A stretch of 33,811 nucleotides of DNA, from positions 1 through 33,811 of the IMG/VR virus record IMGVR_UViG_3300021961_000330; one strand, given 5' to 3'. How positions within the stretch are numbered: position 1 is the stretch's first letter; every line of letters starts with the position of its first letter. The notes under the pieces are model-generated. The model saw only the letters and a program-made list of their open reading frames with translations. It was not told the DNA's origin and did no database searches. Shown here in pieces: positions 1 to 7,981 of the stretch. The position numbers and the translations under genes are program-made. Origin of the DNA: a virus.

Positions 1-117
1 GGTGACGCCTTTGGTTATCTGATGTTGGGCGGTGGCGAGCAGCGGCGGCTGCGCCGGGGTTCGTATCAATCAGCTGGCGGGACATACACCGCAGCAACCG
101 ATTTTGAGATTTTCTAA
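1..117 (+). CDS. terL: Large terminase, 3' end only (second copy)
   Basis: This is the last 38 codons and stop of the large terminase gene that is complete at 32006-33523. It is in frame from base 1 and begins with the Gly-Asp-Ala-Phe-Gly nuclease motif that carries the last catalytic Asp. It is partial only because the window opens inside the gene. The TAA stop at 115-117 shares its last base with the ATG of the next gene, so the two are translationally coupled. Confidence 0.95.
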   Translation, partial: GDAFGYLMLGGGEQRRLRRGSYQSAGGTYTAATDFEIF

Positions 118-405
118 TGCTTTCTTTTGGAAATAACTTTCTAAGCACCGGGCAGCAGCTGGTCCCCTTTCAGCCAGAGCATTTGTCGCACCTGGAGCTA
201 AAAGGCGACGAGCTGCATTTTGCCGATCTGATCCCGAATTATTACCAATACATCCTGGATAATGCAATCCCCGAGCTCGCCTGGACCGGGATTCGTGATG
301 GCAAACCCGTTTTGATCTTTGGGCTGCGCCCTTATTGGGTTGGTGTTGCAGAGGTTTGGATGGTTCCTGGTCGTGGAATCGAGCGCAATCCGATAGCGTT
401 AATCA
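1..405. repeat. Terminal redundancy, left copy
   Basis: These 405 bases match 33407-33811 at 402 positions. The differences are T128/C33534, G185/A33591 and C281/T33687. All three fall in third codon positions of the gene starting at 117 and are silent (Phe, Leu, Ala). The overlap runs through the end of terL into the next gene and has no special structure, so it looks like the closing overlap of a circular or circularly permuted genome rather than a functional direct terminal repeat. Confidence 0.95.
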
Positions 406-593
406 AGGGTGCGCGACAAATTCTTGCTCAGATCGAGCAAAAATATAACATGAAGCGCCTTCAGATAGCTGTACGAAAGCATAACGATACAGCTTACAAT
501 TTTGCAAAATCGTTGTATTTTACGGTTGAGAGCGTTATGACCAAATTTGGTCCTGACGGTGATGATTATTTAATGATGACGAGGATCAGATAA
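117..593 (+). CDS. T7 gp13-like / GNAT-fold virion-associated protein
   Basis: The 158-residue product has the size and character of the phage T7 gp13 family, often annotated as acetyltransferase-like because it shares the GNAT fold. Features that fit are a central strand pair around residues 65-90 (LIFGLRPYWVGVAEVW), then a helix with KGARQIL, then a strand and helix (LQIAVRKHND..AYNFAKSLYF), the layout of GNAT motifs A and B. A clean acetyl-CoA binding loop (R/Q-x-x-G-x-G/A) is not evident, so enzymatic activity is doubtful. In T7, gp13 is needed for virion morphogenesis. The start overlaps the terL stop by one base (TAATG), and the stop overlaps the next start the same way. The first 289 bases recur at 33523-33811 with three silent differences. 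Confidence 0.6.
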   Translation: MLSFGNNFLSTGQQLVPFQPEHLSHLELKGDELHFADLIPNYYQYILDNAIPELAWTGIRDGKPVLIFGLRPYWVGVAEVWMVPGRGIERNPIALIKGARQILAQIEQKYNMKRLQIAVRKHNDTAYNFAKSLYFTVESVMTKFGPDGDDYLMMTRIR

Positions 594-838
594 TGTCTGG
601 ATTATTTGGCGGCGGCGGCGGTGGATCAGCTCCACCCCCACAAGTTACTGAAACACAAAAGAAACAAGAGGCTCGCGCGGAGGCTCAAACCCGCGAGGAG
701 GCTGCTCAGAGCGCAGCGCGTCGTCGCGTGCAGCGCACGGGCGGTATTCGTTTGTTAATGTCTCCGGCTCGCCAGGAAGGTCCTAACCAAATAGCGCAGC
801 AATCTACATTGGGCGTCGGCAACACGCCTAAAGCGTAA
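593..838 (+). CDS. Small Gly-rich / Ala-Arg-rich virion-region protein
   Basis: This is an 81-residue protein of unknown function. A glycine run at residues 6-11 and a proline run precede a charged Ala/Glu/Arg-rich helix (about residues 24-45) that ends in RRRVQRTGG, followed by a polar tail. Short proteins with a Gly-rich start and an R-rich helix ending in GG lie beside portal genes in many podoviruses and resemble T7 gp7.3, a tail assembly protein, in size and composition. That likeness is weak evidence. It is coupled to both neighbours by one-base stop/start overlaps. Confidence 0.6.
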   Translation: MSGLFGGGGGGSAPPPQVTETQKKQEARAEAQTREEAAQSAARRRVQRTGGIRLLMSPARQEGPNQIAQQSTLGVGNTPKA

Positions 839-990
839 TGCCAAAAAAAATACACAAGCAGCTGCTGCTTAGCGCGGAGCGCCTAGGGTTAAAGGGTGAG
901 CGCAAGCAAGCGTATGTGTATGGGACTATGGCAAAGATAGAGCAAAAAGATGGTCGCAAAAAAACACCAGAACCCAAGCGGGGGTCTTAA
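838..990 (+). CDS. 50-residue basic protein, overlapping its neighbours
   Basis: The ATG at 838 shares its A with the TAA of the preceding gene, and the frame runs 50 codons to TAA at 988-990. The product begins MPKKIHKQL and contains GLKGERKQAYVYGTMAKIE, followed by a Lys-rich tail. The pattern GL-x-G-x-R-K-x-A-Y-V-Y-G-T is one I recall from small phage proteins of unknown function, and it supports this as a real gene despite its length. The last 41 bases overlap the next gene in another frame. Confidence 0.65.
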   Translation: MPKKIHKQLLLSAERLGLKGERKQAYVYGTMAKIEQKDGRKKTPEPKRGS

Positions 991-1243
991 TGCGGCTGGG
1001 CGAGCGTATTACAAACGCACAGAAGGCGCGGATCTCAAGCCGCCAGTTAAGTCTGGCGACAACCCGCGCCGTGCGTCGTTCCTGGCTCGCATGAGTAAGA
1101 ACCCAGGTCCCGAGCGGGACAGCCAAGGTCGCCCGACCAGGCTGCTTTTATCGCTGCGTGCCTGGGGTGCGTCATCGAAAGATGATGCGTCGTCGAAAGC
1201 GGCGGCAATAAGCAAACGATTGGAAGCAAAGCGTAATGCCTAG
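950..1243 (+). CDS. DUF6321-like basic phage protein
   Basis: The 97-residue basic product contains NPSGGLNAAGRAYYKRTEG near the N-terminus, then LKPPVKSGDNPRRASFLARMS, and AWGASSKDDA toward the C-terminus. These short conserved blocks match a family of small phage proteins (I believe DUF6321) with no known function, usually found near portal or terminase genes. Its start lies inside the previous gene and its end overlaps the portal start by 8 bases, so it belongs to the same coupled transcript. A structural or packaging role is inference from position only. Confidence 0.65.
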   Translation: MVAKKHQNPSGGLNAAGRAYYKRTEGADLKPPVKSGDNPRRASFLARMSKNPGPERDSQGRPTRLLLSLRAWGASSKDDASSKAAAISKRLEAKRNA

Positions 1244-2801
1244 ATTTAATGTAAAAGAGCTGATTGAGCGCGAAGCCAAGGCTCAGGCGCGCAAAGACGA
1301 GTGGCGGTCCATATACGAGGACTGCTACGAGTACGCGCTGCCGCAGCGGAACCTATATTCCGGGAACTACGAGGGGCGCGTCGCTGGTAAATCCAAGATG
1401 GCGCGCGTTTTCGATTCGACTGCGATCCATGCGACGCAGCGTTTTGCCAACCGATTGCAGGCTGGCTTATTCCCACCTTACAAGAGCTGGTGTCGCCTGG
1501 AGCCTGGCAGCCAGATCGGCGAGCAGGACCAGGAGCGCGTCCAGGAAATCTTCGATCGATACACCGGGCGCTTGTTTGAGACCCTGCGTCAGACCAACTT
1601 TGACCTGGCAATGGGCGAGTTCTTGTTGGATTTGGCTGTTGGCACGGGCGTGATGATGATCACGGCTGGCGACGAGTCAACCCCCGTGCGCTTTACCCCG
1701 ATCCCTCAGTACCTGGTAGCGATCGAGGAGGGTGCAAACGGCGTGGTGGATAACGTCTACCGCAAGCTGCGCATCAAAGCCGAGTCAATTCAGCGTGAGT
1801 TCCCTGGTGTGCAGATGACTGCTGAGCTGGTGGAGGCGATCGAGCGTCGCCCCGACCAGGAGCTCGACTTGTTTGATGCGGTTATCCTGGACCAGGATAC
1901 CGGGCGTTACCACTATCACGTTGTGTGGACCGCCAAAAAGCAAGAGCTGCTGCACCGCGAGATGCGATCCAGCCCCTTTGTGGTGTCTAGGTACATGAAA
2001 GTGGCGGGCGAGGTGTATGGTCGCGGTCCCCTGGTAACGGCTATTGCTGATATCAAGACCCTAAACAAGACCCTAGAGCTGGTGCTAAAGAACGCCTCAC
2101 TATCGATTGCTGGCGTTTACACAGCAGCCGACGACGGCGTGCTCAACCCGCAGAACATCAAGATCCAACCAGGCGCGATTGTGGCGGTTGCCCGTAACGG
2201 CGGACCCAATGGCGCGTCCCTGGCTCCGCTGCCGCGCGCTGGCGACTTCAACACCAGCCAGATCGTGATCAATGATCTGCGCATGAACATCAAGAAAATC
2301 TTGATGGACGACACGCTGCCGCCAGACAACATGAGCGCGCGCAGCGCGACTGAGATTGCCGAGCGCACCCGTGAGCTCGCCACCAACCTGGGCAGCGCGT
2401 TCGGTCGGTTGATCACCGAGACGATGGTTCCGATCATTGCGCGCACGCTGTACGTCATGGACCAGCAGGGTCTGATTGACTTGCCGCTTAAGGTTAACGG
2501 CGCTGAAGTCAAGATCACCCCGGTCTCGCCCCTGGCGCAAGCGCAAAAGCTCCAGGAGATCAACGACGTTGTGCAATATATGCAGATCGCCAACTCGATG
2601 GGTCCAGAGGGTCAGGTCACGGTGTCGGTCCCGCGCGTGCTGGCGTTTATCGCGCAGCGCCTGGGCATCGATCAGAACCTATTGAACAACGCTGAAGAAC
2701 AGCAAATGCTGATGCAGCAGATGCAACAAGCGATGATGGCACAACAACAGCCGCCCGCAGCCGTTAACGACGGCGGCGCGATGGCAGGAGCAATGCAGTA
2801 A
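1236..2801 (+). CDS. Portal (head-to-tail connector) protein, T7 gp8 family
   Basis: The 521-residue product matches the podovirus head-tail connector family in length (T7 gp8 is 536) and in sequence character. The N-terminal helix has KARKDEWRSIYEDCYEYALPQRN, followed by RVFDSTAIHATQRFANRLQAGLFPP, typical of these portals. The C-terminus is Gln/Met-rich and low in complexity (QQMLMQQMQQAMMAQQQ). Twelve copies are expected at one capsid vertex, where they serve as the DNA channel, the dock for terminase and the seat of the tail adaptor (gene at 5166). It overlaps the preceding gene by 8 bases, and its TAA shares one base with the next ATG. Confidence 0.92.
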   Translation: MPRFNVKELIEREAKAQARKDEWRSIYEDCYEYALPQRNLYSGNYEGRVAGKSKMARVFDSTAIHATQRFANRLQAGLFPPYKSWCRLEPGSQIGEQDQERVQEIFDRYTGRLFETLRQTNFDLAMGEFLLDLAVGTGVMMITAGDESTPVRFTPIPQYLVAIEEGANGVVDNVYRKLRIKAESIQREFPGVQMTAELVEAIERRPDQELDLFDAVILDQDTGRYHYHVVWTAKKQELLHREMRSSPFVVSRYMKVAGEVYGRGPLVTAIADIKTLNKTLELVLKNASLSIAGVYTAADDGVLNPQNIKIQPGAIVAVARNGGPNGASLAPLPRAGDFNTSQIVINDLRMNIKKILMDDTLPPDNMSARSATEIAERTRELATNLGSAFGRLITETMVPIIARTLYVMDQQGLIDLPLKVNGAEVKITPVSPLAQAQKLQEINDVVQYMQIANSMGPEGQVTVSVPRVLAFIAQRLGIDQNLLNNAEEQQMLMQQMQQAMMAQQQPPAAVNDGGAMAGAMQ

Positions 2802-3052
2802 TGGAAGAAGGTTGGGACGGCTTAACAGACGCGCCACGGGTTGAAGCTCGCAAAGCGGACGATCTGGATATCCTATATGGGCGCTGCTTTAAGTCTGAGG
2901 AGGGGCAAAAGGTGCTTGCGCATCTGCGCTCTATTACTATCGAGCGACCGTCTTGGGTTCCTGGGGAAGATGCCAGCTATGGCTATCTCCGGACCGGGAT
3001 GGCTGAGATTGTCCGCATGATTGAAAAGAGAGTGGAACGAAGCGATGGATAA
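2801..3052 (+). CDS. Bbp19-like small protein
   Basis: The 83-residue protein sits between portal and scaffold, the position of Bbp19 in Bordetella phage BPP-1. The pattern matches that family as I recall it: FKSEEGQKVLAHLRSITIERPSWVPGED, then YGYLRTGMAEIVRMI. The function is unknown. It starts at an ATG sharing one base with the portal stop and overlaps the scaffold gene by 8 bases. Confidence 0.65.
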   Translation: MEEGWDGLTDAPRVEARKADDLDILYGRCFKSEEGQKVLAHLRSITIERPSWVPGEDASYGYLRTGMAEIVRMIEKRVERSDG

Positions 3053-3815
3053 CCAGGAAAACACGCAGCAGGATAACGTCAGCGATGACGCCCCGCTGTT
3101 AACCCCACAGGTCCAGGAAAATGTTTCTAGTGAAAACCAAGAGGCTCCGATACCTTTACACGACCCCGATCCGGCGGAGCCCAAAGCTGTTGAAGCAGCT
3201 GTAAAACCGGATTACATCCCCGATCAATTTTGGAAAGACGACGCCCCTGATGTCGAAAACCTCGCCAAGAGCTACAACGAGCTGCGAAAGAAGTTTAGTC
3301 AAGGCAAGCATAAGGTTCCAGAAAATGGTTATGACGTTAAGGGTTTGGTGGATCAAGGTCTCAATCCAGAAGATCCTACTGTCAGCCTATATCAAGATTG
3401 GGCTAAGGAAAACGGGATTAGCCAGGCTGCTTTTGAGGACTTAGCGTCGCGCGTGCTCCAGGTAAGCAACGACAACACCGCTGCAATCGAGTATGACCGC
3501 AAAGCCGAGATGAGCAAGCTGGGCGAGCGAGCGACTGAAAAGATCCAAATGGCAGAGCGGCTGCTGGTCAAAGCGCCGTTGACCAACTCGGAGCGCGAGG
3601 CGATGGCAAATAGCCTCAATTCCGCCGATGCGATCAATGCGTTTTTGAAATATCACGCCTCTCTGACCAACGAGGGCATCCCGGTGCAGCCGTCTGCCCA
3701 GGCTCCCGAGATGACCAGGGATGATTTGAACGCTGCGATTGCTGACCCCCGCTGGACGACGGATGTTGCCTTCCGCACCAGGATAGAAAAGCAATGGTTT
3801 GCCTCACAAAATTAA
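3045..3815 (+). CDS. Capsid assembly scaffolding protein
   Basis: The 256-residue product lies directly before the major capsid gene and has the composition of a scaffold: a disordered, acidic and Gln/Asn-rich N-terminus (about residues 1-60), then conserved IPDQFWKDDAPDVENLAKSYNELRKKF, a helical middle (about 110-200) and a basic C-terminal segment (DPRWTTDVAFRTRIEKQWF) of the kind that contacts coat protein. The ATG at 3045 is preferred over the in-frame TTG at 3021 because it overlaps the previous stop by a few bases as elsewhere in this operon. Scaffolds guide procapsid assembly and then leave. Confidence 0.85.
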   Translation: MDNQENTQQDNVSDDAPLLTPQVQENVSSENQEAPIPLHDPDPAEPKAVEAAVKPDYIPDQFWKDDAPDVENLAKSYNELRKKFSQGKHKVPENGYDVKGLVDQGLNPEDPTVSLYQDWAKENGISQAAFEDLASRVLQVSNDNTAAIEYDRKAEMSKLGERATEKIQMAERLLVKAPLTNSEREAMANSLNSADAINAFLKYHASLTNEGIPVQPSAQAPEMTRDDLNAAIADPRWTTDVAFRTRIEKQWFASQN

Positions 3816-3819
3816 CTTG

Positions 3820-3848
3820 TTGTCAATAAGATTTTTTGTGTATAGAAT
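3820..3848 (+). promoter_or_regulatory. Sigma70-type promoter upstream of capsid gene
   Basis: TTGTCA (3820-3825), a 17-base spacer and TAGAAT (3843-3848) match the sigma70 consensus at 5 of 6 and 5 of 6 positions with ideal spacing. The element begins 5 bases after the scaffold stop and points at the capsid gene, giving a leader of about 135 bases. It would let coat and decoration proteins be made in excess of the other structural proteins. Confidence 0.7.
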
Positions 3849-3864
3849 CAGACCCGGTGGATAA

Positions 3865-3929
3865 TCGCTTGCGCGACCCGCCTACATGGGTGAATCCCAT
3901 TAGTGGTGCGGCTACCCCCGCGCAAGCGA
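3865..3929 (+). promoter_or_regulatory. Structured mRNA leader of the capsid gene
   Basis: TCGCTTGCGCG (3865-3875) is perfectly complementary to CGCGCAAGCGA (3919-3929), an 11-bp stem. It encloses a second hairpin, ATGGG (3886-3890) with CCCAT (3896-3900) around a 5-base loop, extendable by ACC/GGT-like pairs, and CCGC (3878-3881) can pair with GCGG (3908-3911). The element lies between the promoter at 3820 and the strong ribosome binding site AGGAGG at 3975-3980. There is no U-tract after the stem, so it is not a standard terminator. mRNA stabilisation, a ribozyme-like element or a protein/packaging site are possible; I do not recognise a known RNA family. Confidence 0.6.
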
Positions 3930-3988
3930 CCGCCCGGCAAGGATAACGGATCGCGCTATATTGAAACTTCTTTTAGGAGGAATCTGCT

Positions 3989-4822
3989 ATGGCGCAGAAT
4001 GTCACTTCGGCTTTCGTTACCTTGTTTGAATCTGAGGTAAAACAAGCCTATCAAGCTAAAGCTATGTTGCGTGGTACTACCCGTACCCGTACTGGCGTCC
4101 AAGGGAATACAGTTAAGTTTCCCAAAATCGGTAAAGGTGTAGCAACTGTTCGTGTCCCCCAGACCGACGTTACTCCCTTGAACGTCACTTATAGCCAGGT
4201 AACTGCGACTATGAGCGACTACATCGCTGCTGAATACAGCGATATCTTCCACCAAAGCCACATCAATTTTGATGAGCGCCGCGAGTTGGTCGAAGTCGTT
4301 TCTATGTCGATTGCCCGCCGCATGGACCAGATCATCATCGACGCGCTCGATGCTGCATCAGGTGCATCTACGGTTGCAACTGGCGTGGGTGGTGCTACTA
4401 CCAACATGAACGTCGATAAGCTGCGTGCAGCTGCTAAAGCGATGAACGAGAAAAACGTGCCAGCAGATGGTCGTTACTTGTTGATGCACGCTTCTCAGCT
4501 CGACGCTTTGTTGGGTACTACCGAAGCCACTTCCTCTGACTTCGCGTCAGTTAAGGCTTTAGTCCAGGGTGAGATCAACTCATTCATGGGCTTCAACATT
4601 ATCACCATCGGTGATCGTGATGAGGGCGGTTTGCCCAAGCCATCTACCCGCACTTGCTATGCCTGGCAACGCGATGCAATGGGCTATGCCGAGTCAATGG
4701 CGCAAAAAACCGAAGTTAACTACGTTCCAGAAAAAACGTCGTTCTTGGTTGCGTCTATGTTCTCTGCTGGCGCGGTGTCCATCGACGATGAAGGCATTGT
4801 CAAAATCAGCTGTACTGAATAA
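3989..4822 (+). CDS. Major capsid protein
   Basis: The 277-residue product is the major head protein by position (scaffold, coat, decoration) and by likeness to the coat family of BPP-1-like podoviruses. The N-terminus MAQNVTSAFVTLFESEVKQAYQ, the segment RTRTGVQGNTVKFPKIGKGVA and the following beta region fit an HK97-fold coat: N-arm, E-loop strands (about residues 35-65), spine helix with FDERRELVEVVSMSIARRMDQ (about 92-115), and a P/A-domain with GRYLLMHASQLDALLG. It has the strongest ribosome binding site in the region, AGGAGG 8 bases upstream, with its own promoter and a structured leader. Hundreds of copies form the icosahedral shell. Confidence 0.9.
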   Translation: MAQNVTSAFVTLFESEVKQAYQAKAMLRGTTRTRTGVQGNTVKFPKIGKGVATVRVPQTDVTPLNVTYSQVTATMSDYIAAEYSDIFHQSHINFDERRELVEVVSMSIARRMDQIIIDALDAASGASTVATGVGGATTNMNVDKLRAAAKAMNEKNVPADGRYLLMHASQLDALLGTTEATSSDFASVKALVQGEINSFMGFNIITIGDRDEGGLPKPSTRTCYAWQRDAMGYAESMAQKTEVNYVPEKTSFLVASMFSAGAVSIDDEGIVKISCTE

Positions 4823-4835
4823 GGAGGGATGAAAA

Positions 4836-5114
4836 ATGGCTTTTTCTAGTACTGGTTTTGCAACCATCGGCGCGTCCAAAAAGGGCAATGCCGTTTCTCT
4901 GTATGCCTATTCAACGGCAGACGCTATCGGTGATGTGAACACATCAGGTTACTTCAACAGCTTGTCAGATACCCTGGCAGTTGGCGATGTGATCTTGTGC
5001 CGCACATCTACTGGCGGCACACAGGCTCTGAGCCTGGTATATGTTGCTAGTAACGCTAGCGGCGTCGTTGACGTTACTGACGGTTTGACTATTACAGCAA
5101 CCGACAGCGACTAA
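4836..5114 (+). CDS. Head decoration / cement protein
   Basis: The 92-residue product directly follows the coat gene with its own strong ribosome binding site, AAGGAGG at 4821-4827, overlapping the coat stop. It is small, Ser/Thr/Gly/Ala-rich and looks all-beta (VGDVILCRTSTGGTQALSLVYVASNASGVVDVT), which suits a capsid-surface cement protein; BPP-1 has such a protein (Bbp16) in the same place. Being between the coat gene and a terminator, it should be expressed at coat-like levels. The function is inferred from position and composition. Confidence 0.65.
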   Translation: MAFSSTGFATIGASKKGNAVSLYAYSTADAIGDVNTSGYFNSLSDTLAVGDVILCRTSTGGTQALSLVYVASNASGVVDVTDGLTITATDSD

Positions 5115-5119
5115 GCACT

Positions 5120-5145
5120 AGAGGGGCGGGTTTCCCCGCCCCTCT
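5120..5145 (+). terminator. GC-rich hairpin terminator after capsid/decoration genes
   Basis: AGAGGGGCGGG (5120-5130) and CCCGCCCCTCT (5135-5145) form a perfect 11-bp stem closed by a TTTC loop, 6 bases after the decoration stop. The sequence after the stem (GCTTTATAT) is only moderately T-rich, so termination is probably partial, letting some transcription reach the tail genes. Confidence 0.75.
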
Positions 5146-5165
5146 GCTTTATATAGGGGAATCGC

Positions 5166-5783
5166 ATGGCAGCAGGAGATACCAGCCTATCAATCTGTTC
5201 TGACGCGCTGATCATGTTAGGTGCGCAGCCAATATCTTCTTTTACAGAGGGGACAGACGCTGCACAGGCTTGCGACCGTTTATATCCCGATCTGCGGGAT
5301 TCTTTGCTTTCTAGGTACTCTTGGAGCTGGAGCGCGAAAAAAGCGCAGCTGTCACGTTTAAATACGACGCCAATCACCGAATGGCGTTATGCGTACCAAC
5401 TGCCAGGCGATATGCTGTCTGGCGTCCGGGCGCTGTTTAACACGGCTAACCCTTACGCTTCTGGGCTGCGCGAAGGTTGGGAAATCTATGGCGACCAGGT
5501 ATATACCAACGAGACGACGGTATATATTGACTATCAACATACGGTTGACGAGAGCAAGATGCCATATTACTTTGTGCATCTGCTGCGTCATGCTATGGCT
5601 GCCGAGCTGGGTATGGTCATCACCGACCAGATAAGCAAGGCTGATTACTATCGATCATTGGCTTTTGGCGCGCCTGGCGAAAATGGGCGAGGCGGATTGT
5701 TCCGCGAGGCAATGAACATTGATAGCCGTGGGCAGCCAACCCAGGTATTAGAGGATTATTCGCTCATTGCAGTAAGAGGCTGA
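5166..5783 (+). CDS. Tail adaptor, T7 tail tubular protein A-like (gp11)
   Basis: The 205-residue product matches the podovirus adaptor family: an N-terminal helix with SICSDALIMLGAQPISSFTEGTDAAQACDRLYPDLRDSLLSRYSWSWSAKKAQL, then a beta-rich middle and a C-terminal helical part. T7 gp11 is 196 residues. Twelve copies bind under the portal and connect it to the nozzle. The ribosome binding site AGGGGA precedes the ATG; this is the first gene after the terminator. Confidence 0.85.
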   Translation: MAAGDTSLSICSDALIMLGAQPISSFTEGTDAAQACDRLYPDLRDSLLSRYSWSWSAKKAQLSRLNTTPITEWRYAYQLPGDMLSGVRALFNTANPYASGLREGWEIYGDQVYTNETTVYIDYQHTVDESKMPYYFVHLLRHAMAAELGMVITDQISKADYYRSLAFGAPGENGRGGLFREAMNIDSRGQPTQVLEDYSLIAVRG

Positions 5784-5784
5784 A

Positions 5785-7980
5785 ATGACGCGCATTGTCC
5801 AATACCAAACTAACTTCTCTGTCGGTGAGTTAGATCCCTTACTTAAGGCGCGCACAGATCTCCAGCAATATCAAAACGCGCTGGAGAAAGCGACCAACGT
5901 ATATGTCCAGCCCCAGGGCGGCATCAAGCGCCGAGACGGGCTGCGCTTTGTTCACAGCTTTGGCGGCAGCTTTACGGCGTTTAAGATTATCCCGTTTGAG
6001 TACAGCACAACAGACAGTTACGCCCTGGTATTTGTCCACCAGCGTATGTATATCTTTAAAGGTGGCGTGCTGCAAACCAACATCAACGGCAGCGGCAATG
6101 ATTACGCGACAACGCCCATCACGGCTGCGATGATCGATGAGCTCAACTATACCCAGGCTGTTGATACGTTGATCTTGGTGCATGAGGACCTGGAGACGCA
6201 GCGCGTCGTGCGTAACAGCGATACCAGCTGGACCGTCGCAGCCATCCCGTTTACGTTTGTCCCTAAATACGCATACGCGCTTGACACCCACACGCCACAA
6301 TTCACAATCACGCCGAGCGAGATTGAGGGCAATATTACGCTTACAGCGACGAGTGTTACAACCGACAACGGGACCGCCCAGGGTGGCAGCTCAAACACAA
6401 TTACCCTTAAATCGGCATCATCATTTACATCAAACGACCAATGCTCAGGTATGTTTGTGGAGATCACCGCCGGGACCGGAGCCGGGCAGACCAGGCACAT
6501 TGAGAGTTATGTGGCGTCTACCAAGGTTGCGACCGTGTACCCTGCCTGGGATACAGCGCCGACATCTGGCAGTAGTTACGACATTAAGGCATTTAAACCA
6601 GCAGCCGTCGATGAGTACATTAACGTGCTCAACGGCTTTGGTCGCGCGCGCTATACCGAGTATGTAAGCGATACAGTAATGAAGGCTTACGTCGAGATTC
6701 CATTCTTTGATACTGATGCAATCGCGTCAGGTAATTGGGAGAGTGAGCATGGCTATGAACCTACTTGGTCCGCTACTAGAGGTTATCCGAGAAGTGCAGC
6801 TTTCCATGAAGGACGCCTTTATTTTGGCGGCTCTAAGTCCCGTCCTAATACTGTTTGGGGCTCTCGCGTTATTGATTATTTCAACTTTAATCCCGGTTCA
6901 TCTTTGGATGACGATGCGGTTGAAGCGACAATTAACACGAATCAGCTCAACGTCATCACGCATTTAGTCCCTGGTCCTGATTTACAGATCTTTACCACAG
7001 GCGGTGAGTTTGTTGTAAGCCAGGCAGCCAACACGCCGATCACGCCAACCAGCTTTCTGGTTAAGCCGCAGACGCGCCTGGGCAGCAAGCCTGGCGTGCC
7101 GATGGATGACTTAAACGGCGCGACCGTGTTTGTGCAGCGCCAGGGCAGAGCTCTGATTAGTTTCCAATTCCAGGACACCACGGCGAGCTATTCGACGCAA
7201 GCTCTGTCGGTGCTGAGCTCGCATTTAATTAAGATCCCAGTTGACCTGGCAGCGCGTCGTGCCACATCGACAGACGAGACCGATCGCTTGTTCCTGGTTA
7301 ACAGCGACGGCACAATGGCTGTCTATTCGATCCTGGCAGCGCAAAACGTTATTGCGCCGAGCGAGTTCACCACAGACGGCAGCTTTATTCGCGTGGCAGT
7401 CGAGCTTGATAGCGTCTACGTTATTGTTAAGCGCGTCGTTAATGGGGCTGATGTGTATCACCTGGAGCGATTCGATTCGACCCTAACGGTTGATAGCGCG
7501 GTAAGCGGCGGTGCTGCATCGACGGCAACGCTGTCACACCTGCAAGGCAAGACGGTCCAGATTATTCGCGATGGCATTGTCGAGCCGCAGCAAACGATCC
7601 CCGCATCGCCTTACACGATTACGTTTGAGCGCGCTGCGACCAGCTCGCACCAGGTTGGCTTGGGCTACAACATCGAGATCCGCACCATGCCAGCCGAGCC
7701 CCGCCTGGCGCAAGGCACGCTGCTTGGAACCAAGAAGCGCATCCTCCAGGTAGATGCCGTTGTTTACGAGTCTCAGAACATGAGCCTTAATGGCAAGCTA
7801 GTCCCGTTCCGCAACTTTGGTGTTGGCGTGCTGGATTCTGCTATCGAGGAGTACACAGGGACAAAAACTGTTAGCGGCTTGCTCGGCTTTGACAAGACGG
7901 GGCAGATTACGATTAGCCAAACCGCGCCATTGAAATTGACGGTGCTGGGCTTGGAATACAGAATGAGCGTAGGAGATTAA
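5785..7980 (+). CDS. Tail nozzle protein, T7 tail tubular protein B-like (gp12)
   Basis: The 731-residue product begins with IVQYQTNFSVGELDPLLKARTDLQQYQNALEKATNVYVQPQGGIKRRDGLRF, the hallmark start of podovirus nozzle proteins. FHEGRLYFGGSKSRPNTVWGSRVIDYFNF in the middle is another conserved block. The protein is beta-rich throughout, as expected for the multi-bladed nozzle that forms the tail tip with six copies. T7 gp12 is 794 residues. It starts one base after the adaptor stop. Confidence 0.88.
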   Translation: MTRIVQYQTNFSVGELDPLLKARTDLQQYQNALEKATNVYVQPQGGIKRRDGLRFVHSFGGSFTAFKIIPFEYSTTDSYALVFVHQRMYIFKGGVLQTNINGSGNDYATTPITAAMIDELNYTQAVDTLILVHEDLETQRVVRNSDTSWTVAAIPFTFVPKYAYALDTHTPQFTITPSEIEGNITLTATSVTTDNGTAQGGSSNTITLKSASSFTSNDQCSGMFVEITAGTGAGQTRHIESYVASTKVATVYPAWDTAPTSGSSYDIKAFKPAAVDEYINVLNGFGRARYTEYVSDTVMKAYVEIPFFDTDAIASGNWESEHGYEPTWSATRGYPRSAAFHEGRLYFGGSKSRPNTVWGSRVIDYFNFNPGSSLDDDAVEATINTNQLNVITHLVPGPDLQIFTTGGEFVVSQAANTPITPTSFLVKPQTRLGSKPGVPMDDLNGATVFVQRQGRALISFQFQDTTASYSTQALSVLSSHLIKIPVDLAARRATSTDETDRLFLVNSDGTMAVYSILAAQNVIAPSEFTTDGSFIRVAVELDSVYVIVKRVVNGADVYHLERFDSTLTVDSAVSGGAASTATLSHLQGKTVQIIRDGIVEPQQTIPASPYTITFERAATSSHQVGLGYNIEIRTMPAEPRLAQGTLLGTKKRILQVDAVVYESQNMSLNGKLVPFRNFGVGVLDSAIEEYTGTKTVSGLLGFDKTGQITISQTAPLKLTVLGLEYRMSVGD

Positions 7981-7981
7981 G

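Noticed and set aside
1-405. Functional direct terminal repeat as in T7
   Set aside because: It lies inside coding sequence across the terL end, starts at an arbitrary codon and the copies differ, which fits an overlap of a circular genome better.
1264-1653. 129-codon frame inside the portal gene
   Set aside because: Arg/Ser/Thr-rich shadow frame of the well supported portal gene.
3865-3929. tRNA, or hammerhead/HDV-type ribozyme, in the capsid leader
   Set aside because: No T-arm motif or acceptor pairing for tRNA, and the conserved core bases of the known ribozymes are not present; only the nested stems are supported.
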